From Saccharomyces mikatae IFO 1815 (lineage: Eukaryota; Ascomycota; Saccharomycetes; Saccharomycetales; Saccharomycetaceae), in assembly GCF_947241705.1 (NCBI RefSeq), contig NC_079256.1:62001-126000 (forward strand): a stretch of DNA of 64,000 nucleotides, in the 5' to 3' direction. Below are positions 1-10,018 of this stretch, piece by piece. The position numbers were made by a program, and so were the translations under genes. Below the pieces are notes generated by a model that did not search any database, was not told the origin of the DNA, and saw only the letters and a list, made by a program, of their open reading frames with translations. Numbering within the stretch: position 1 is the stretch's first letter; each line of letters opens with the position of its first letter.

Positions 1-98
1 CAAGGCCAAATAGAATAAATAAGTGTATGTGTTGAATTGTTTTTTCTATTTCTCTTATATATATATTTATAAGTGCTTTACGTACGTATAGACTTCAT
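1..98. other. 3' flank of GCV3 (convergent interval)
   Basis: This is AT-rich sequence downstream of the GCV3 stop, with a TATATATATAT run near 57-66 that could serve as a yeast 3'-end efficiency element. In S. cerevisiae a small convergent gene (YAL044W-A, BOL1) ends about 100 bp away on this side. I cannot recognise its last codons here, so it probably ends just outside the window. Confidence 0.4.
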
Positions 99-611
99 TT
101 AGTCATCATGAACCAGTGTCTTTTCATACTGCTCTAGGGACATTAGACCCTCGACCTGTTCCACATTGACGCCCTCGCCAAGCTTCATCTTGACTAGCCA
201 GCCGTCACCCATGGGGTCTTCATTCACCACGCCTGGGTTTTCTTCGAGGTTGGTGTTGATTTCCTCCACGGTACCATCGGCAGGCTGGTAAATCTCAGAA
301 GCTGACTTAACGGACTCAATAGATCCTAGCGACTCGCCCTGGGCGATCTCAGTGCCCACCTCTGGTAGCTCAACATAGGTAGCGTCTCCAAGGGCGTCAG
401 TGGCATACTTTGTGATTCCGACAAAGGCAGTCTTGTCCTGATGCACAGCTATCCACTCATGTTGGGTAGTATATCTCACGGCTTGAGGTCCTTGGGATGA
501 GTACAAAAATGGTAGTTTATTCTTGTTTAGGGCATTACTGGAGCTGTTTCTCAAAAACAACTTGCCAGCGGTAGGAATGCGGGTGGTCCATAGTCTAGTA
601 CTGCGTAACAT
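99..611 (-). CDS. GCV3: Glycine cleavage system H protein, mitochondrial
   Basis: This 170-residue protein is the H subunit of the mitochondrial glycine decarboxylase complex. It carries the aminomethyl group on a lipoyl arm between the P, T and L subunits. The first 40 or so residues are rich in Arg, Ser and Asn with almost no acids, as in a mitochondrial presequence. The mature part starts near YTTQHEWIAV, and the lipoylation site is in ESVKSASE, with the lysine at residue 102. Length and sequence agree with the S. cerevisiae protein. The start is ATG at 611 and the stop is TAA at 99-101. The gene is tandem with PTA1, whose stop lies 247 bp upstream of the GCV3 start. Two TGACTC motifs and a TATA-like run precede the gene, consistent with Bas1/Gcn4 control known for GCV genes. 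Confidence 0.97.
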   Translation of the reverse strand: MLRSTRLWTTRIPTAGKLFLRNSSSNALNKNKLPFLYSSQGPQAVRYTTQHEWIAVHQDKTAFVGITKYATDALGDATYVELPEVGTEIAQGESLGSIESVKSASEIYQPADGTVEEINTNLEENPGVVNEDPMGDGWLVKMKLGEGVNVEQVEGLMSLEQYEKTLVHDD

Positions 612-703
612 TGTCGGTGTATTATGTCTTAATGTATACTTTCTCGTTATCGTTAACCACTTGTTTGGTGGTCTGTATATATAGAAGAAAGAGTTAGCGA
701 AAG

Positions 704-725
704 TGACTCCGCCGCTAAGTGACTC
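704..725. promoter_or_regulatory. Paired TGACTC sites upstream of GCV3 (Gcn4/Bas1 type)
   Basis: TGACTC occurs at 704-709 and again at 720-725, 16 bp apart, about 93-114 bp upstream of the GCV3 ATG. A GTATATATAG TATA-like box lies at 675-684. TGACTC is the core bound by both Gcn4 and Bas1, and GCV genes are known Bas1 targets in S. cerevisiae. The assignment to one factor is inference. Confidence 0.55.
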
Positions 726-858
726 CTGAAGGACGTGTCAAAATAATGATATTTTATAACACAAATGGTGAATAACACATTGGTTTGCAATTAAAGACAG
801 TTGTAAGCATAGGTACAAGCATTCTTATATATATATATATATAATGGTAGTGATTACT

Positions 859-3216
859 TCACTTCAACCTGTCGAGCAGTGAATCGCATTGTTTGTGCAA
901 GTTCTCATCTTCTTGTTTGAGCTGATGCAGTAGGTCACGCACAGTGTCCTGCACTGGAGGTCTGAACATAATGAGAAACTTGAGCGTCTGAAATCCAAGA
1001 GAGCTTCTTGCCGGGTCCAGGCAAATAGGCTTGAGAGCCTCAAGGTGATCACTATGAAGACTGGGCAGCTCACTCATAAGTCTGATGAAGAATCGTCTGT
1101 GTTTGTTTTCAAGAAATGGACCTAGAGACTCGAGAATTTTTAAAGACCATGTTTTGTAGTTGGTTGGTTCTTGGCGTAGTGAAGTTTGAAAGAACCATTC
1201 TTCATTGAGCCATTCGATGATCAGACTTACGCGTTGTTCGAAGTCCTGAATGAAGAAGCTGAGCAGTTGTTCACGAACTAAGTCACTAGCCTCTTGTGTT
1301 GCGATGCCTCTCGTGATCAATCTGATCAGGACGTGTAGCCAGGACGATGAGTCGTCGTCGTCCAGTAGTAGAGGGGAAGAGGGCGAAGTCTTTACCGGGG
1401 TAGTGTCTTGGCGACTGGATAATTCAAAGAGCTTCTTTGTCAGCCTGGTGAGATAATTCAGCTTTTCGTCCTGCGTTAATGAGTCAGGTTCGAACGGCGG
1501 TGCGATTTCCTTCGCGATGGAGCTCGATTCGTTGGCATCACCTGAACTCTCCTGAACAGTTTCCTCCTGTTGCAGCATCTTCTGCATTCCATCATCTTCT
1601 TCAGGTTCCTCTGGGTCCTCCCCTAGTCCTTCTGTTTCTATTTTGATTTTCTTACTATTGGTCGTTGGGTTGCCTTTTCTGACTTCTTCGTTGTAGTTGT
1701 CATCTTCATCTTCATCAGACTTCCTCTTCGAGGACGATGAGGACGGCACAGAATTGACATATGTATTCATCAAGTCCGTGTATCTGGAAGCTACAATGGA
1801 CAGCCCGGTGATCAGTTTTGTAGTGTCCATTTGCAAGATGGCCTCTGTGGACAGCTTGATCAGTATGTCATTGGGCAGTTGGGCTACATCCTGGTTGGAG
1901 TTCGAACTGTTCATCAAGGAGTACACAGACGAGTACGTGTTGCTGATTGGTTTGGGCGAGCTGTTGAAGAAGGTAGTGCCTTGATGTGAAGTCTTGTTGA
2001 GAGTGTATTTCTGCAATATTTTCAATTGATCAAGCATATTTTCAGTTGATGGCCCAGCTGTGGGCGCAGAAATGGGTGTGGAGGTCTTTGCTGATACGCC
2101 AAGACTAGACTGTAATGCGGAGAGCTGCCTTTTCCACAGTGAGATGTACTTCAATTTGTCTTGCCTGGACATTGTTTTCTTGCCATTTCCTTTGGAAGGG
2201 TCAAAATTCAATATTCCCTTGCTCTTGGTCTCTTCGCCAATTACATGTAAAGTTTGGGAGATCTTGGTCAACTTGGAATAGATCGATGACCCTGATCCGG
2301 ATGAGAGGGACTTGGTAATAATTTGATTTTTTAGCCCAAATTGAACAAAATTCTTGTACGCTCTTTCGACAAATCTCTTCGACAATCTGTAGTTCAGATC
2401 AGACTTAGTTTCTAAGGGAAACTTGGCATCCACGTTGAAACGCAAGAGCCCGGAAAGGATTCTTATGGTTGTTTGTGGCCTTCTTTTGATGATAAACGAT
2501 AGCGAATTGATGATTCCAATAAAAACGGCCGAAATCATGTATTGTTCTTCAATTAAATAGTTTAATAACATATCTAGGAGCCTCTTGGCTTCATTCTCCA
2601 AAGCTGATTTTTCCAATACAGGGTGGTTATCGGGTATAGTAGATGAGTTAATTTCGTTGCCGCTGGAGGACTTGGTTTGCGACAGAACAATCTCGGATAC
2701 GAACTTGATCGTTGCCAATTTCACGCCGATGTTCTGATCAATCTGTGCTGTCCACTGTTCGACATCACTTTCGTCGTCAATGGTGGCATGCAAAGGATAT
2801 GCGGTTCTCCAGTGCGAGAGAACAAATTTTTTCAGCTCACACAGCTGATCAAACATTTCCTGGTTCGAAGTCTTGGCAACCAGGTCTAACACCAGAGAGT
2901 AAGAAGCGCACATAATAAGCACAATATTCTTGTACACTAACACATCCGTGGTGGATTGCGCCATGGCAAGAAGTAGTGGTAGATATTGAGCGGCAATGAA
3001 CGGTCTTTCCGTATTGGCAATTGGTGAGTCCATTGATACCACATCCAGGACCAACTGTGTGAAAAACTTAGCGAGTGGCAGTTTCAGTTTGCTGAGATTA
3101 TCGTTGTGGTACATGGAAGCTGTCGTTTCGAGGACTTTGGGCAACATCTCCGTTGGGTTGTTGTGCATGGCCAACGTTTTGGCCTGTAGCAATTGCTCCA
3201 TCTCTGCAGATGACAT
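859..3216 (-). CDS. PTA1: Pta1, scaffold of the cleavage and polyadenylation factor (symplekin family)
   Basis: Pta1 is the symplekin-like scaffold of the nuclear cleavage/polyadenylation factor. It links the phosphatase module (Ssu72, Glc7) to the nuclease and polymerase modules, and it also affects pre-tRNA processing. I chose the ATG at 3216 (protein starts MSSAEMEQLL, 785 residues), which matches the S. cerevisiae start and length. The frame stays open upstream to an ATG at 3351, adding 45 residues. However, a TATA-like GATATATATAT run at about 3230-3240 sits between the two ATGs, so the longer form is unlikely. The N-terminal half is helical-repeat-like. A Ser-, Lys- and acid-rich linker lies near residues 500-610, and a conserved C-terminal domain ends in LLDRLK. 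The start region is shared divergently with ERV46. Confidence 0.96.
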   Translation of the reverse strand: MSSAEMEQLLQAKTLAMHNNPTEMLPKVLETTASMYHNDNLSKLKLPLAKFFTQLVLDVVSMDSPIANTERPFIAAQYLPLLLAMAQSTTDVLVYKNIVLIMCASYSLVLDLVAKTSNQEMFDQLCELKKFVLSHWRTAYPLHATIDDESDVEQWTAQIDQNIGVKLATIKFVSEIVLSQTKSSSGNEINSSTIPDNHPVLEKSALENEAKRLLDMLLNYLIEEQYMISAVFIGIINSLSFIIKRRPQTTIRILSGLLRFNVDAKFPLETKSDLNYRLSKRFVERAYKNFVQFGLKNQIITKSLSSGSGSSIYSKLTKISQTLHVIGEETKSKGILNFDPSKGNGKKTMSRQDKLKYISLWKRQLSALQSSLGVSAKTSTPISAPTAGPSTENMLDQLKILQKYTLNKTSHQGTTFFNSSPKPISNTYSSVYSLMNSSNSNQDVAQLPNDILIKLSTEAILQMDTTKLITGLSIVASRYTDLMNTYVNSVPSSSSSKRKSDEDEDDNYNEEVRKGNPTTNSKKIKIETEGLGEDPEEPEEDDGMQKMLQQEETVQESSGDANESSSIAKEIAPPFEPDSLTQDEKLNYLTRLTKKLFELSSRQDTTPVKTSPSSPLLLDDDDSSSWLHVLIRLITRGIATQEASDLVREQLLSFFIQDFEQRVSLIIEWLNEEWFFQTSLRQEPTNYKTWSLKILESLGPFLENKHRRFFIRLMSELPSLHSDHLEALKPICLDPARSSLGFQTLKFLIMFRPPVQDTVRDLLHQLKQEDENLHKQCDSLLDRLK

Positions 3217-3477
3217 TACGCTGCTCGGTGATATATATATCGTCACAGCTCTGACCTGAGCATCTACCCAGTCAAACGCTAATGCTTGAAATGTATTGAA
3301 ATATGACAACTTTTCACATCTAACCATTATCATCTTGTACGATAAGATCATCAGAACGACGATTTTCCATCAAGATAAAGTTCAAACCACGCCATTATAA
3401 AAGCAAAGATTGTATTACTTCCGTGCCCAGAGAGAGTAGGACACTTGTAGCACACATACCTAGAGGCAATAGAAATC

Positions 3478-4725
3478 ATGAAGAAGTCCACGTTGCTCTC
3501 GCTGGACGCATTTGCTAAGACAGAAGAGGACGTAAGAGTCCGCACCAAGGCCGGCGGTCTGATCACTCTATCGTGCATCTTGACCACGCTATTTCTGCTG
3601 GTGAACGAGTGGAGGCAATTCAATTCTGTGGTAACAAGACCACAATTAGTGGTTGACCGTGACCGTCACGCAAAGTTGGAGCTTAATATGGACGTAACTT
3701 TCCCCTCAATGCCGTGTGACCTGATAAACCTCGATATTATGGATGACTCCGGAGAGTTGCAATTAGACATCCTTAACGCTGGGTTCACAATGACCAGGTT
3801 AGATAAAGAGGGCCGCCCTGTGGGAGATGTTGCTGAGTTGCATGTAGGTGGAAACGGCGATAGCACCGCGCCACTTAATGACGATCCCGACTATTGTGGA
3901 CCATGTTACGGTGCTAAAGATCAGACCCAGAATGAGAATCTGGCACAGCAAGACAAAGTTTGCTGCCAAGACTGTGATGCAGTAAGATCCGCGTATCTGG
4001 AGGTAGGCTGGGCCTTTTTTGATGGCAAAAATATCGAGCAGTGTGAAAAGGAGGGCTATGTAAGCAAGATCCACGAGCACTTGCATGAAGGTTGCAGGAT
4101 TGACGGGTCTGCACAGATCAATAGGATTCAGGGGAATCTTCACTTCGCCCCCGGAAAACCGTATCAGAATAAATATGGTCATTTTCATGACACTTCCTTG
4201 TACGAAAAGACCCAAAACCTAAACTTCAACCACATCATCAACCATCTAAGCTTCGGGAAGCCAATTCAGTCACATCAAAAGTTGCTAGAAAACGACAAGC
4301 ACCACGGCGGTGCCACCGTTGCCACTTCTCCCTTGAATGGGCGCCAGGTGTTTCCGGAGAGGGATACGCACTTTCATCAATTCTCTTATTTTGCCAAGAT
4401 TGTCCCGACTAGATACGAGTACTTGGACAATGTCGTCATTGAGACTGCACAGTTCAGCGCTACGTATCACTCCCGGCCTCTCCGCGGTGGGAGAGACGAG
4501 GATCACCCAAACACGATCCATTCCAGAGGTGGTATCCCTGGTTTGTTCGTGTTCTTCGAAATGTCTCCACTAAAAGTCATCAACAAGGAGCAGCACGGTC
4601 AGACTTGGTCTGGCTTCATTCTGAATTGTATCACCAGCATCGGTGGTGTCCTAGCTGTGGGCACCGTCATGGACAAGATTTTCTACAAGGCACAGAGATC
4701 TATCTGGGGCAAGAAGAGTCAGTAG
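3478..4725 (+). CDS. ERV46: Erv46, ER-Golgi COPII vesicle cargo receptor subunit
   Basis: This 415-residue membrane protein forms the Erv41-Erv46 complex, which cycles between ER and Golgi in COPII/COPI vesicles and retrieves escaped ER residents. A hydrophobic segment at about residues 27-46 and a second at about 378-400 flank a long lumenal domain. That domain contains clustered cysteines (CGPCYGA and CCQDCDAV) of the kind that define the family. The short C-terminal cytosolic tail ends in KKSQ. Length equals the S. cerevisiae protein. ATG at 3478 is 261 bp from the PTA1 start, so the two genes share a divergent promoter. Confidence 0.97.
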   Translation: MKKSTLLSLDAFAKTEEDVRVRTKAGGLITLSCILTTLFLLVNEWRQFNSVVTRPQLVVDRDRHAKLELNMDVTFPSMPCDLINLDIMDDSGELQLDILNAGFTMTRLDKEGRPVGDVAELHVGGNGDSTAPLNDDPDYCGPCYGAKDQTQNENLAQQDKVCCQDCDAVRSAYLEVGWAFFDGKNIEQCEKEGYVSKIHEHLHEGCRIDGSAQINRIQGNLHFAPGKPYQNKYGHFHDTSLYEKTQNLNFNHIINHLSFGKPIQSHQKLLENDKHHGGATVATSPLNGRQVFPERDTHFHQFSYFAKIVPTRYEYLDNVVIETAQFSATYHSRPLRGGRDEDHPNTIHSRGGIPGLFVFFEMSPLKVINKEQHGQTWSGFILNCITSIGGVLAVGTVMDKIFYKAQRSIWGKKSQ

Positions 4726-4997
4726 AGAAAATCATCATAAAAAGCCCTTTCTGTATACTACTGAATAATATATAGAATAGAAGATTATATCATAACTAGT
4801 ATGCACGTCACGTCGCACGGTAATCGCGAAGAACGACGCATTAGTGTGAAAAAGTGGAAAACAGAAGCTTTAAAGTAAAGACAGACAAGAATGTGGCTAC
4901 TTCGTGGATATTATAAGAGCGCAGAAGAGCCATTGCTGTCACCATTTGTTTGCTTAGCCCCCATCAAGATCTGTCTTTTAGTCTAACCCGAGAGATC

Positions 4998-7562
4998 ATG
5001 GCGATCCAAACCCGTTTTGCCTCGGGCACATCTTTATCGGATTTGAAACCTAAACCAAGTGCCACTTCCATCTCCATACCCATGCAGAACGTAATGAACA
5101 AACCTGTCACCGAACAGGACTCACTTTTTCACATATGCTCAAACATCCGGAGAAGGCTGGAAGTTCTGCCTCAACTCAAGCCCTTTTTGCAATTGGCATA
5201 CCAATCGAGCGAAGTCCTGAGTGAAAGACAGTCGCTTTTGCTATCCCAGAAGCAGCATCAGGAACTGCTCAAGTCCAATGGTGCTAATCGAGACAGTAAT
5301 GACATGGCACCTACGTTACGCTCGAGTTCTATTTCCACGGCCACCAGTCTCATGTCAATGGAAGGTATATCGTACACCAATTCGAATCCCTCGACGACTC
5401 CCAATATGGAGGACACTTTACTGACTTTTAGTATGGGAATTTTGCCCATTACCATGGACTGTGACCCTGTGACACAGTTATCGCAGTTGTTTCAACAAGG
5501 TGCGCCGTTATGTATACTTTTTAACTCTGTCAAACCGCAGTTCAGACTGCCAGTAATAGCTTCTGATGATTTGAAAGTGTGCAAAAAATCTATCTTCGAT
5601 TTCATATTGGGCTGTAAGAAACATTTTGCATTTAACGATGAGGAACTCTTTACCATATCCGATGTCTTTGCTAACTCCACTTCCCAACTAGTTAAAGTGG
5701 TGGAAGTAGTGGAAACGCTTATGAACTCCAGCCCCACTATTTTCCCCTCTAGGGACAAAATACAACAAATTATGAATGCGGAAAACCAGCATGAGCATGA
5801 GCATCATCAATCTTCTAAGAAGCACACCGAGTACGTTAAAATTATTAAGGAATTGGTTGCAACGGAAAGGAAATACGTTCATGATTTAGAGATTTTAGAC
5901 AAGTATAGACAGCAGCTTTTAGATAGTAACTTAATCACGTCAGAAGAGCTATACATGCTGTTTCCTAACTTGGGCGATGCTATAGATTTCCAAAGAAGGT
6001 TTCTAATATCTTTGGAGATCAATGCTCTTGCGGAACCCTCTAAGCAAAGGATTGGAGCTCTTTTCATGCATTCAAAACATTTTTTCAAGTTGTATGAGCC
6101 TTGGTCCATCGGCCAAAATGCCGCCATTGAGTTTCTTTCTTCAACTTTACATAAAATGAGAGTTGATGAATCACAGAAGTTCGTAATAAACAATAAACTG
6201 GAATTACAATCGTTTCTTTACAAACCCGTACAAAGATTGTGTAGGTATCCCCTATTGGTCAAAGAATTACTAGCTGAATCAAATGATGATAATAATACGA
6301 AAGAACTTGAAGTGGCCCTGGATATATCTAAGAATATTGCTAGGAGTATCAACGAAAATCAAAGAAGAACAGAAAACCATCAAGTCGTGAAGAAGCTTTA
6401 TGGAAGAGTCGTGAATTGGAAGGGTTATAGAATCTCCAAGTTTGGGGAGTTATTATATTTCGACAAAGTGTTTATTTCTACAACAAACAGTTCCTCGGAA
6501 CCTGAAAGGGAATTTGAGGTTTATCTTTTTGAAAAGATTATTATTCTTTTTTCAGAAGTGGTAACGAAGAAATCTACTTCATCACTAATCCTCAAGAAAA
6601 AATCCTCAGCCTCAGCATCAATGTCCACGACAAATATAATGGACAACGGTAGCAGCCCTCACCATAATTATCATAAGAGACATAGCAATAGCAGTAGCAG
6701 TAATAATATCCATTTATCCTCTTCATCAGTAGCGGCAATAATACATTCTAATACCAATAGTAATGATACCAATTCCAGCAACTCGTCATCGTCCTCATTA
6801 TTTAAGCTATCCGCTAATGAACCTAAACTGGATTTAAGAGGCAGAATTATGATAATGAATTTAAACCAAATCATACCGCAAAATAACAGGTCATTGAACA
6901 TAACATGGGAATCAATAAAGGAGCAAGGTAATTTCCTTCTAAAGTTTAAAAATGAGGAAACAAGAGACAATTGGTCATCATGCTTACAGCAGTTGATTCA
7001 TGATCTGAAAAATGAACAATTCAAGGCAAGACATCACTCTACTACATCGACATCCTCGTCTACAGCTAAATCATCTTCAATGATGTCACCTTCGACAACT
7101 ATGAACACGCCGAATCATTACAGTCATCGCCAGACCCACGATAGTATGGCTTCTTTTTCCAGTTCTCATATGAAAAGGGTTTCAGATGTTCTACCTAAAC
7201 GGAGAACCACTTCGTCAAGTTTCGAAAGTGAGATTAAATCTATTTCAGAAAATTTTAAGAATTCTATTCCCGAGTCTTCCATACTCTTTAGGATATCGTA
7301 TAATAATAACACAACTAATACCACTAGCAGCGAAATCTTCACACTTTTGGTGGAAAAAGTTTGGAATTTTGACAACTTGATAATGGCAATCAATTCCAAG
7401 ATTTCAAATACACATAGCAATTCCGTTTTGCCAATCACGAAGATTAAATACCAAGACGAAGATGGGGATTTTGTTGTACTAGGCAGCGATGAAGACTGGA
7501 ACGTTGCTAAAGAAATGTTGGCAGAAAATAATGAAAAGTTTTTGAACATTCGTTTGTATTGA
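4998..7562 (+). CDS. CDC24: Cdc24, guanine nucleotide exchange factor for Cdc42
   Basis: Cdc24 loads Cdc42 with GTP at the incipient bud site and mating projection, and it binds Bem1, Far1 and Rsr1. The start MAIQTRFAS at 4998 gives 854 residues, exactly the S. cerevisiae length. The frame extends upstream to 4950, but only through a TTG codon. Visible parts are an N-terminal calponin-like region (about 130-245), a Dbl-homology domain (about 280-460, with the QSFLYKPVQRLCRYPLLVKEL signature), a PH domain (about 475-675) interrupted by a long Ser/Asn low-complexity insert, and a C-terminal PB1 domain (about 775-854, with the DEDGDFVVLGSDEDW acidic OPCA motif) that binds Bem1. It is tandem with ERV46 and convergent with CLN3. 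Confidence 0.98.
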   Translation: MAIQTRFASGTSLSDLKPKPSATSISIPMQNVMNKPVTEQDSLFHICSNIRRRLEVLPQLKPFLQLAYQSSEVLSERQSLLLSQKQHQELLKSNGANRDSNDMAPTLRSSSISTATSLMSMEGISYTNSNPSTTPNMEDTLLTFSMGILPITMDCDPVTQLSQLFQQGAPLCILFNSVKPQFRLPVIASDDLKVCKKSIFDFILGCKKHFAFNDEELFTISDVFANSTSQLVKVVEVVETLMNSSPTIFPSRDKIQQIMNAENQHEHEHHQSSKKHTEYVKIIKELVATERKYVHDLEILDKYRQQLLDSNLITSEELYMLFPNLGDAIDFQRRFLISLEINALAEPSKQRIGALFMHSKHFFKLYEPWSIGQNAAIEFLSSTLHKMRVDESQKFVINNKLELQSFLYKPVQRLCRYPLLVKELLAESNDDNNTKELEVALDISKNIARSINENQRRTENHQVVKKLYGRVVNWKGYRISKFGELLYFDKVFISTTNSSSEPEREFEVYLFEKIIILFSEVVTKKSTSSLILKKKSSASASMSTTNIMDNGSSPHHNYHKRHSNSSSSNNIHLSSSSVAAIIHSNTNSNDTNSSNSSSSSLFKLSANEPKLDLRGRIMIMNLNQIIPQNNRSLNITWESIKEQGNFLLKFKNEETRDNWSSCLQQLIHDLKNEQFKARHHSTTSTSSSTAKSSSMMSPSTTMNTPNHYSHRQTHDSMASFSSSHMKRVSDVLPKRRTTSSSFESEIKSISENFKNSIPESSILFRISYNNNTTNTTSSEIFTLLVEKVWNFDNLIMAINSKISNTHSNSVLPITKIKYQDEDGDFVVLGSDEDWNVAKEMLAENNEKFLNIRLY

Positions 7563-7942
7563 TATATAAAATAAGTACGGCAGACAATAGGCAAAACTAA
7601 GAAAAAATTTTAGATAGAAAAGAACAGATGTTTAAGTTATATTCATTATATTCGATCTATACTTGATATTAAGATATTTATGTGGAGGGCTGGAAAAATG
7701 TATAAATGGATTAAAATAATAAAAAGAGATAAATGTGAATAATACGTAAAGATTGCGATTTTTTTTTGTTTTTATTTGTTTGTTTTTATTGTTTTTTTAA
7801 TTCTATGCAAATTTAATATAAATGTTTGAAAGAATTTTGTGTCCTGTGAAGAAAAAAGCAGAGGAAGAAAGATCATCAATGTATGTTAAACGGAATTGCC
7901 TTGTGAATATTCTGTTTTATGTTAAATGCAATTTTTATCGTT
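7563..7942. other. Convergent 3' interval between CDC24 and CLN3
   Basis: These 380 bp separate the stop codons of CDC24 and CLN3. They are very AT-rich with long T runs (for example 7760-7800). They probably hold both transcript ends. I see no gene or clear structured element. Confidence 0.6.
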
Positions 7943-9712
7943 TCAGCGAGTTTTCTTGGGGCTGCTATTATCATTAAATTCACAATCCACAGAAGAAGTC
8001 GATCTCTTTTTCAAATGTGTGGGGGCTGCGCAGGTGTGAGCATTGGCCATGGGTCTCACCGGAATTAATCTTTTTGAACGCATAGATAAACTTTGCAGTA
8101 ACTTTCTATTTGACATAAAAGATGGCGTAGTGGGAGTTAATGGGCTCGGCCAAAAAATGCTTGAATTTTGTGGGATGCTCAGCGACCGTTTGAAAGAATT
8201 CTGAGAAGAGAAAGAACTCGAATGTGAATGGTGTGATGCAGAGTCTGGGGTTGTCATTGAACTTGAAGTCTTGTAAGGGGACGTGAAAGGGGATGGTGAA
8301 GAGGAGGATGACGTTGGAGTGAAAGCGAATGGTGGAGAGACGTTCTCTTTGGTTAATCTTCTCAAGTGAGTATGATCAGAAAAATAGTCTGTGGTCGCAG
8401 ACGAAACAGTGGCGCTCTTTGGAGTCGTAGCATTAGAATAAGCACAAGCCATTGAATCGTAATCGGAAGACTGGGCAGAGAAAATGTTATTATACATGAT
8501 CTCCAGTTCTTGGGAACGGTAGAATTCTTCCAATTTCAACTGGATACAATAGTTCTGTAATGCGTCCAAAAGAGATTTTGCTGGAGAAGTCTTGTTGTTG
8601 TTCAAATATTTCGATTTGAAACTGGAGGGGAAGGAATCTTGGTCCATAGCTACATCCAACAATGCATTAGAGATCTCAGATAACTTAATATCTAAATCTT
8701 GGTCAGTTTCTTCGGAAGCTAGATTGACATTCTCCCAAACATTTGAATTATAGTAGTTCAAAGATAATTTAATGACGTTAATTGCACCCAGTGCAATTAA
8801 TGAACGATCATATTTAAATGATAGTTCGAGATTGAAGGAAGCTAACTCACACAACATAATGGCACCCAATTTAATCTCGTTGATGTTGAGAGAGGGACCC
8901 TGGGAGGAGGAGGATTTATTAATAGCAGTACCAGCAGCGTTATTTAATAAGGCCAGTTTCTGTTGAATGAAAGCTTCCAAGGGGGCAGAAAGGATGAGGT
9001 GAGGCAACAATGGTGACGTGGACTGAAACAAGAAGATGTCAATATAGGAGTCGAACGTGGCCGATTGGCAAACGGACCAATCGAGTGATTTGAAAAGATG
9101 CATTTCCATGGTCGTGAATTGCTTTATGGAATATTGGTTGCAACACAAGTTTTGTAAGATTTTCAAAGTGGCCATTCTATTCTTAGAATCCCAAAATTTC
9201 GATGAAATCCAAAGAGCGGTTAAAGACAAAAGCTGGTAGTTGTAGCTCTTGATGATGAACCGCGAGGAATACTTGTCCAGGATGGTGAAAGTGAGGAACA
9301 ATGTCGAAGTCGATAGATTCAGTCTAGTGTGACAGTACATGATGAAATCGAAGATCAGGAACCGCATCTTTGGGTTGACCTGCGGTTGAGAGGTAAAGTT
9401 GCTTAGATTGTACAGCGGCCTTTCGGTGTGGGAAAGTTGGAAATAGTGATTTAATTGATCATTGTTGTACTCGCTGATGGCTGAATGATGTGCCTGCAAC
9501 TCCCGTTTCACGAGATTTGGGTTTTTAGACTTTGTACTAGCAATAGCCCGTCTCTTTTGCAAGAGCAAGGGCAAATTTGGATATGTGCCAGTGCTGGCAG
9601 CAGCACTGGCTGAGATTGCGGAAGTCGAGGTCGAGGTCGAGGCCGCTGTAGCTGTAGTGGTAGCATAGCTTGCATTAGCATATCTTATTATGGTGTCTTT
9701 CAATATGGCCAT
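7943..9712 (-). CDS. CLN3: Cln3, G1 cyclin
   Basis: Cln3 activates Cdc28 in G1 and triggers SBF/MBF transcription at Start by acting on Whi5. It is 589 residues here against 580 in S. cerevisiae. The cyclin box lies roughly at residues 95-230 (MRFLIFDFIMYCHTR through SLDWSVCQSATFDSYID). The C-terminal third is rich in Ser, Thr and Pro with many S/T-P sites, as expected for the PEST degron that makes Cln3 unstable. The Ser/Thr/Ala-rich stretch at about residues 18-43 is a simple-sequence tract that includes three exact GTCGAG units at 9624-9641 in the DNA. It appears longer than the S. cerevisiae counterpart. The start is ATG at 9712. A three-codon uORF at 10019-10030 and an ECB-like cluster near 10.4-10.7 kb lie upstream. 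Confidence 0.98.
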   Translation of the reverse strand: MAILKDTIIRYANASYATTTATAASTSTSTSAISASAAASTGTYPNLPLLLQKRRAIASTKSKNPNLVKRELQAHHSAISEYNNDQLNHYFQLSHTERPLYNLSNFTSQPQVNPKMRFLIFDFIMYCHTRLNLSTSTLFLTFTILDKYSSRFIIKSYNYQLLSLTALWISSKFWDSKNRMATLKILQNLCCNQYSIKQFTTMEMHLFKSLDWSVCQSATFDSYIDIFLFQSTSPLLPHLILSAPLEAFIQQKLALLNNAAGTAINKSSSSQGPSLNINEIKLGAIMLCELASFNLELSFKYDRSLIALGAINVIKLSLNYYNSNVWENVNLASEETDQDLDIKLSEISNALLDVAMDQDSFPSSFKSKYLNNNKTSPAKSLLDALQNYCIQLKLEEFYRSQELEIMYNNIFSAQSSDYDSMACAYSNATTPKSATVSSATTDYFSDHTHLRRLTKENVSPPFAFTPTSSSSSPSPFTSPYKTSSSMTTPDSASHHSHSSSFSSQNSFKRSLSIPQNSSIFWPSPLTPTTPSFMSNRKLLQSLSMRSKRLIPVRPMANAHTCAAPTHLKKRSTSSVDCEFNDNSSPKKTR

Positions 9713-10018
9713 GGTCCAAAAGCTTATCAGAATGGGTGTCTTGAGCGAGAGTAAAATGGAAATGCAATGGAATGGAAGAAATGCTATGGGTCAGAAAAGA
9801 AATGCAGAGGGAGTAAACCGAATGAAAAAATGCAATGGATGCGGTAAATTGTAACAGCAGCAGCGGAACTGGGACTGGGACTAGGAAGGATGCTGGCTTT
9901 TTATGCTAGTATAGAAAAAAGAGAGAGAAAAGGAAAAGAGAAAGAGAAAAAGGTGCTTTAGGTCGGTAGAGGAGGCTCTTCGGGCAATACGTTTCCTAAT
10001 GGGTATAGTCCTCTTTCC

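Noticed and set aside
4950-4997. N-terminal extension of CDC24
   Set aside because: The extension begins with TTG. The ATG at 4998 gives exactly the known 854-residue protein.
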